Origin: Styela clava
Taxonomy: Eukaryota > Chordata > Ascidiacea > Stolidobranchia > Styelidae
DNA: 64,000 nt
Reading direction: 5' to 3'
Assembly (NCBI RefSeq): GCF_964204865.1
Contig: NC_135252.1
Span: 2,480,001 to 2,544,000 of the forward strand
Part shown: piece after piece, positions 59,365-64,000 of the stretch
Numbering within the stretch: the first letter of the stretch is position 1
Layout of the letters: every line of letters starts with the position of its first letter
Made by a program: the position numbers and the translations under genes
Notes under the pieces: model-generated
What the model saw: only the letters and a program-made list of their open reading frames with translations
The model's database searches: none
What the model was told of the DNA's origin: nothing

Positions 59365-60159
59365 CAGGGGTCGGCAATCTTTTGTCGCTCGTGGGCCAAA
59401 AGTAAGGGTTGCAAGTCATTGGCGGCCGCACATATTTGTAGGATGTTAAAAGCTAAACGGATGGCCGATGAATCACATTTTTTTTACATAGATCAGAACT
59501 TGAATTTTAACAGCGCGCTAAGACTGCGCCAACTCGTGAATTCAACTTGGTCGACGTACTTTAAGAACAAAATTTACAAATGACATTTAATGAGAAACTT
59601 CATGTTGCATTACGCTTTTCTAAATGCGACACTGAATGAAGCAAAGATTAATACATTTCATAAATGGGAATCACTAATCCGAGTTCTCAACTTATTCTTT
59701 CTGATGTTCATTTTCGAAAATGATTGTTTGCATGCATATGTACTCCAAAACATCGATGTGAATCTTTTTCGCATGGTTTGTCAAATTTGGATAGAGTTTT
59801 CTACGAAGAAGATACTTTTTATATTAAAAATTAGGCAGTGATACATCACTCGAATAGAATATAGTCTCATTTCCTCATTGCATTGCACTCAAAAAATTCC
59901 ATTTGGATATTTTCTGAGCCATTGAACCCTTTGAACTGCGTTTTGTTTCCATTAAACGAGTAATTGTGAATTATATACCGGTTATGTTATAATAAAGTTT
60001 AGTCTACTCTACACGTGTCCCACAATATATTCTGTTACGTAAAGAATACAATCGCCAAAACAGCTCTGTTGTAGCCATAATTCAGTGAAGCGTCGCGGGC
60101 CGGATTATATTACTCCGCGGGGCGGATCCGGCCCGCGGGCCGTAGGTTGCCGACCCCTG
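59365..60159. mobile_element. hAT element in the last intron of FReD copy 2 (shared with copy 1)
   Basis: Same site, TSD (CTCTATAT, 59357-59364 and 60160-60167) and ends as 52078-52842. It is slightly longer because it keeps a CCAAAACAGCTCTGTTGTAG segment near 60056-60080 that copy 1 has lost. Confidence 0.93.
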
Positions 60160-61390
60160 CTCTATATCTATACTGTTCCATATATACATGCGGGAATATT
60201 TTGATGCGTAAAGCATCTTGCCCAAGATGATATGATTGAAAAAATCTCTTTTTCATTCTAAAATTGACCTCGATAACTGGCCATAAATACAATTACCTAT
60301 TTTTAGAAACTTCCGAGTAGGAAATGCTCAATCATCTTACGCACTCAACGTCAGTGGATACTCTGGAAATGCTGGCGATTCGTTTACTGAGCACAATGGA
60401 TTCAAATTCAGTACAAAGGACAGGGATTTTGATACTAACGAATTCGGGAATTGCGCAGTTGCCTACAGAGGTGCTTGGTGGTATGTATGGTGATTGTCAC
60501 AGGTCCAATCTTAATGGTCATTACTTTGTAGGAGGACACCATGACTCTTATGCAGATGGCGTAGAGTGGTTTGCGTGGAAAAACCATGAATATTCATTGA
60601 AATTCACAGAAATGAAAATAAGAATAAAAGTATAGGGGTATGTGAATGTTCTATAAACATTTCAACATTCATACAAAATCTTTTTATTGTTGTTTAGAAA
60701 GAAGCAAAGTTTATATTATTGCTAAATATTGTTTCAAATATATATATAAAATACTTTTATCCAACACGAAGAAAACACATTTCAATTTATTTTCCATTTA
60801 AACTTTCATCCAGTAAACAAACCCATATGTTTGCGAAATATTACGATTTTACTCTGAAATGATTTTTTAAATTTCGCTTTATCCTTGGTTTTTATTCATG
60901 TTTTATTATGCACGTTATTTTATATCCACATTAGTGATTTTATTATAATAATTAAGTAAAATAATAATACATGACATTAGATTTTAAACTATTAATTTCA
61001 TCAATTACAAGACGAATATTAGTTTTTTCATTCTAATTTGACAACGGTAGCGGCAGAATGTGGTAACAAGACGGTAATTCGGGAATGACATTATTGAGTT
61101 CGGATAAAAAAAAATTTTTTTTAAATTTATTGTGACAATGGATATATATCTGTATGTATGCTTTTCATTTATTTGTTTTTGGTTGACAAATCAATAAATC
61201 TATCTATCTATAAATAGACGAAAATAATTCGTTTTGAACGGAAACAGTCATTAGAGGCAATAATGCTTACTAAGATGCTTGACACACTTTACTAATAGTT
61301 GGGATCACACTTGGTGGCAACTACCCTGCGTTTGTTCGCATGCTCGTATTTTGCGTGAGGAAGAATTATTGTAGCCTTCTCGCTCGTTAT

Positions 61391-62391
61391 TACTGCTCAC
61401 TCGCCCATCGAAATAGTCGTAGTTCGCCACATAATTTAACCATCATATCACCATTTTCATCCCCTGGTATAGATATGTAAATCATCGCCCTAATCATAAA
61501 TGCCTTACTGTACTTGCTGATACACATTAATTTGCCACTTTAAATCATCTACAATGTGTCACTGAGTGGATAACTTATTGATTCTTCCGCGACCCATGTC
61601 AACTACCCACGTATCGATGTAAATAGATTTTTGAATCTGAATCTCGCTCTTATTATTCATTCTCCTATCTGCGTATAGTTATTCTTTCTTGTCGCAGCAC
61701 GTTTTTGGGCGCGATTAGTTTACTCTGACTAGATAGGCAACTTATGTAAATATTGGATAGTTCTTAAACGGTGTTAATTTTTAGCACAACCATGTTGTTT
61801 GAGAGTCTTAGGCTTTGTTTGATAGTTACCGGAAAGTTTTGTACTAATTCGCCAACCCATTATAGCCTTCATGTTGGAAGTGGCCTTCATGCTGTAAAAC
61901 CAGAGCCATTATATAACGGCTCTGGTACAACAATGTCGTAGATTTATATGGTTGTATAAAAGTTTCGATGGCATTCAGTGCGGATCAGATTGGGAACCCA
62001 AAAACATATCAAACATTATTGCAGGGATACCGTTGAAACTGAAAGTACCGAACCTACTGACACTACAGGTTTGTTGCCAAATAATGCTTCTTGATTGGCA
62101 TAATTAACCCATCAACGTCACGCGATTAGTATGTATGACCTGACCGCAAGATGACGACAAAGCGACGCATAATTGAACCTGCTGCATAGCAATAGTAACA
62201 TGGTACGCCAATGGCTGTGGACCTGTTGTGAGGTGATTGAAGTTGTGACTAAGACATGAAATAGGGCAAATTTGGCAAAGTATTTTTACTGCCATTATAC
62301 AATGTTACCTGCTAAACAGACTCCCAGCATTAGACTGCTCGACCAACGTGCGTAAATTACTGATTCAGAAGTTAGATCAGTAGATAAAGGA
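61391..62391. other. intergenic tract, nothing identified
   Basis: No gene, defined repeat or regulatory element could be supported between the end of the duplicated block and the SINE. Confidence 0.45.
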
Positions 62392-62728
62392 TAGGATTTA
62401 CATATTTATCCCGGGGGAGAGGAAAGCCGATAAGACGGCTTATCCATATGGCGAACCACGGCCTCTCGTCCGGTTACCATTCCAAGTCGGGTATGGGATT
62501 AGTTTTTACTGTATTGTTTGTTTTCGGAAGCATGGACTTGGTGGTGGAGGAAGCCGTAACCGACCAGCGGTTACGTGAACCACCCAACGACGGCGAGGAG
62601 TCCAGCAATCCTCTCGCACATAACCATCCCTGCATGGGATTCGAACCTGCGAACCCACGCAGAGTAATTAGAGGTGCGGTGGCGAGCGTATTCCTAACGC
62701 TTAGCCCGTTGAGCCACACCGCCGCGCC
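62392..62728 (-). mobile_element. full-length tRNA-derived SINE
   Basis: Read on the minus strand it starts GGCGCGGCGGTGTGGCTCAA, giving an A box (TGGCTCAACGGGCTAAGCG) and then a B box (GGTTCGAATCCC, plus-strand positions 62636-62647), the internal polymerase III promoter of a tRNA gene. A body of about 230 bp follows, ending ATAAATATGTAAATCCTATCC without a poly(A) tail. Truncated relatives lie at 23211-23640, 31585-31760 and 37644-37712. The shared 3' end suggests a partner LINE recognises it. Confidence 0.85.
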
Positions 62729-63394
62729 AATATACGACTGTACGAGTACAATCCCAGAATTCAGCAATTACTGAATTAATACTTTAATAGCAGCAGCAGC
62801 AGCAGGTAACTCACTCTCACCCCAGGGTTAGACTCTATCGATTAGGTCAGTTCATTTTTGAAGTGAATATTGATAGACATTACTGCCCTAACATCGATTA
62901 CCACATGTTTTATTGGGTTCAAGCATATTCAGATATTTCTGTATTTCTTTCAAAAAATAAAGTAGTCTACTGAATATTTTCGATATCGTTATCAAATAAC
63001 CTATGTTTAATAAATGTAGCCTAGCTGTTTATGCATTTTCCAAATATAATATATAGACTATCTTAATAACTTTTTTCTAGGACGCCATTCACCATTTCTA
63101 GTCCCAGCCATATCAGCTATGGGACAGCCCTTCAAATTAAAATGCTTACACCGCCAGACAGTATAGCTAGAATAGAAGTTATGTCATTGTCTTTTAGACT
63201 TTTCTCTGCCACAGGTTGAGATTGTCCAGATAGAAGACTACCTTTGAGTCGCACATTTGGGAAACATATTGCTGTATTAAAGTTTTTAAAACTTTGTGTT
63301 TTTTAAACATATCAATCGTAGATTACTGCTTGAGTGAGTGGCTATGCACTCAGTTGTATAACTTGATGAGTTTTTTACTTATACACTTGAACTT
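62729..63394. other. upstream region of the last gene
   Basis: Contains a short CAG-type triplet run (AGCAGCAGCAGCAGCAG at about 62790-62806) and otherwise AT-rich sequence. CTTTTTTCTAG at about 63080 resembles a splice acceptor and may end a 5' UTR intron of the following gene. No promoter motif is clear. Confidence 0.35.
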
Positions 63395-63901
63395 ATGGCC
63401 GTAACTTTGAATGACAGTCAAGTTTCCTTGATACAACTTGAGGAAACGAGAACAACTAGAATTCCGACGCCAATTATTGAAGAAGGTTTAGTGGACGAAA
63501 CAAAATTTGGAAATAATGAAAAGTCTAAAAACAGTTTCTTGCCTAGCATGCCTCTTGGAAAAAGGAAAAATCGAAAAGTTGCTAATGATGGAACTGAAAA
63601 AAATGGAAAAGTATCATCAAGTTGGACAGAGCATGACAAAATTTCTTCAACAAATAAAAAACCTAAAATCAAAATAAACAACAAAGTCCCAAAAAATGGT
63701 CATTTGTCAGATAATAATAAGAAAAGGGACAATTCAAACAATGCTGATGATGAAGAAAAACAAACATTTTTATCATGGTTAAAATCAAAGTTTGTCACTA
63801 AAAACAAAGATATTGATATCAGCAAATCCAATAAAAAAAAGATGATGTACTTCGGACTAGTTTTGCCCACTTTTGTATTTCTTCCTGAAGCTTTAGAACA
63901 G
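63395..63901 (+). CDS. first coding exon of a membrane-protein gene leaving the window
   Basis: An open frame of 169 codons from ATG 63395 to donor CAG/GTAAGA after 63901, ending in phase 0. The N-terminal 140 residues are hydrophilic and strongly Lys/Asn/Asp-rich (GKRKNRKV, KKPKIKINNKVPKNG, NNKKRDNSNNADDEE), probably a disordered cytosolic or nucleoplasmic region. WLKSKFVTKN and a KKK cluster precede a hydrophobic segment MMYFGLVLPTFVFLP at about residues 149-163 that looks like the first membrane helix. The remainder lies beyond the window. I do not recognise the family. The exon model is supported by the strong donor. Confidence 0.6.
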
Positions 63902-64000
63902 GTAAGATTATTTATTTAACCTTTCAGTTATTAAGAGAAATTAGGAAATATTAAGTTTATGGATCTCTCGCGCTACTTATATTAGCAAATAATGTTTTTG

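Larger units (their letters stand above)
55903..60635 (+). pseudogene. secreted fibrinogen-domain (FReD) gene, copy 2, frameshifted in the last exon
   Basis: Exons: 55903-55972 (signal peptide, MKMGIGIIYFVFVLMCIIPS), 56237-56311, 56632-56688 (TKQNLSPEFLYRCGRSL), 56835-56882, 57312-57460, 57662-57758, 58697-58793 and 60307-60635. Splice sites and phases match copy 1. The domain blocks are the same: [76 protein letters not shown]. After GAWWY four extra bases (a TATG-like duplication around 60482-60489) shift the frame, giving TGA at 60491-60493. Beyond the shift the other frame still encodes the expected C-terminus (DCHRSNLNGHYFVGGHHD, then WFAWKNHEYSLKFTEMKI) to TAG 60633-60635. The lesion is recent, because the C-terminus has no other damage. 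Confidence 0.83.
55630..61390 (+). repeat. tandem segmental duplication, copy 2
   Basis: Partner of 46930-54240. It contains the whole second fibrinogen-domain gene plus flanks, ending near GGGATCACACTTGG...GCATGCTCGTATTTTGCGTG at about 61300-61360. It lacks the 1.77-kb insertion of copy 1 and the roughly 130-bp block present at 49072-49200. The region immediately beyond contains CAATAAATCTATCTATCTAT at about 61190, a LINE-like 3' tail. Confidence 0.88.

Noticed and set aside
1-64000. CRISPR arrays, prokaryotic operons, phage or plasmid modules
   Set aside because: Introns, tRNA-SINEs, hAT elements and metazoan genes indicate animal nuclear DNA. The tandem repeats found lack the regular repeat-spacer pattern.

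Overview
The window looks like a piece of an AT-rich animal nuclear genome. Its genes are split by introns with GT/AG ends. They include secreted fibrinogen-domain genes, a failed-axon-connections (FAXC/Fax) homologue and a mitochondrial TIM22 homologue. The repeats are hAT DNA transposons and tRNA-derived SINEs. An invertebrate deuterostome such as an ascidian would fit the fibrinogen-domain genes and small introns, but I cannot fix the species. No CRISPR array, prokaryotic operon or phage module is visible. Many long open frames are unspliced noise inside repeats.

Layout. 1-15.2 kb is almost entirely repeats: a tRNA-Val relic, a 165-bp tandem repeat and four hAT elements with intact 8-bp target-site duplications (TSDs). 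15.3-18.6 kb holds a multi-pass membrane protein gene, about seven helices, whose first exon is broken by a 43-bp palindromic tandem duplication. 18.6-24.5 kb is repeats: a 347-bp tandem repeat, a long-TIR element, a SINE hairpin and a hAT element. 24.7-26.3 kb is an unrecognised three-exon gene. 27.5-34.8 kb is a nest of transposons inside transposons. 34.9-38.0 kb is the gene-dense part: an intronless FAXC homologue, then 590 bp later on the same strand the three-exon TIM22 gene. 38.6-48.7 kb is again transposons, with tandemly joined elements, four defined hAT insertions and a LINE 3' end. 46.9-61.4 kb is a tandem duplication of a secreted fibrinogen-domain gene. A new gene starts at 63.4 kb and leaves the window.

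How it fits together. FAXC and TIM22 are ordinary housekeeping-type genes and show no functional link beyond adjacency. The two fibrinogen-domain genes are recent duplicates with matching exon phases, yet each carries a different disabling change in its last exon. Transposon insertions date the duplication: one hAT copy is shared by both, one is present only in copy 2, and one lies only in front of copy 1.

The most coherent non-gene signal is the hAT burden. There are 14 independent insertions with recognisable TSDs, 10 of them with TA at the two central positions, the target preference described for Buster-type hATs. Three decayed elements still carry readable pieces of a GTF2IRD2/ZBED-like hAT transposase. 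I found no convincing wholly new system. The best candidates for novelty are the interrupted seven-helix gene, the unknown gene at 24.7 kb and the fibrinogen-domain pair.
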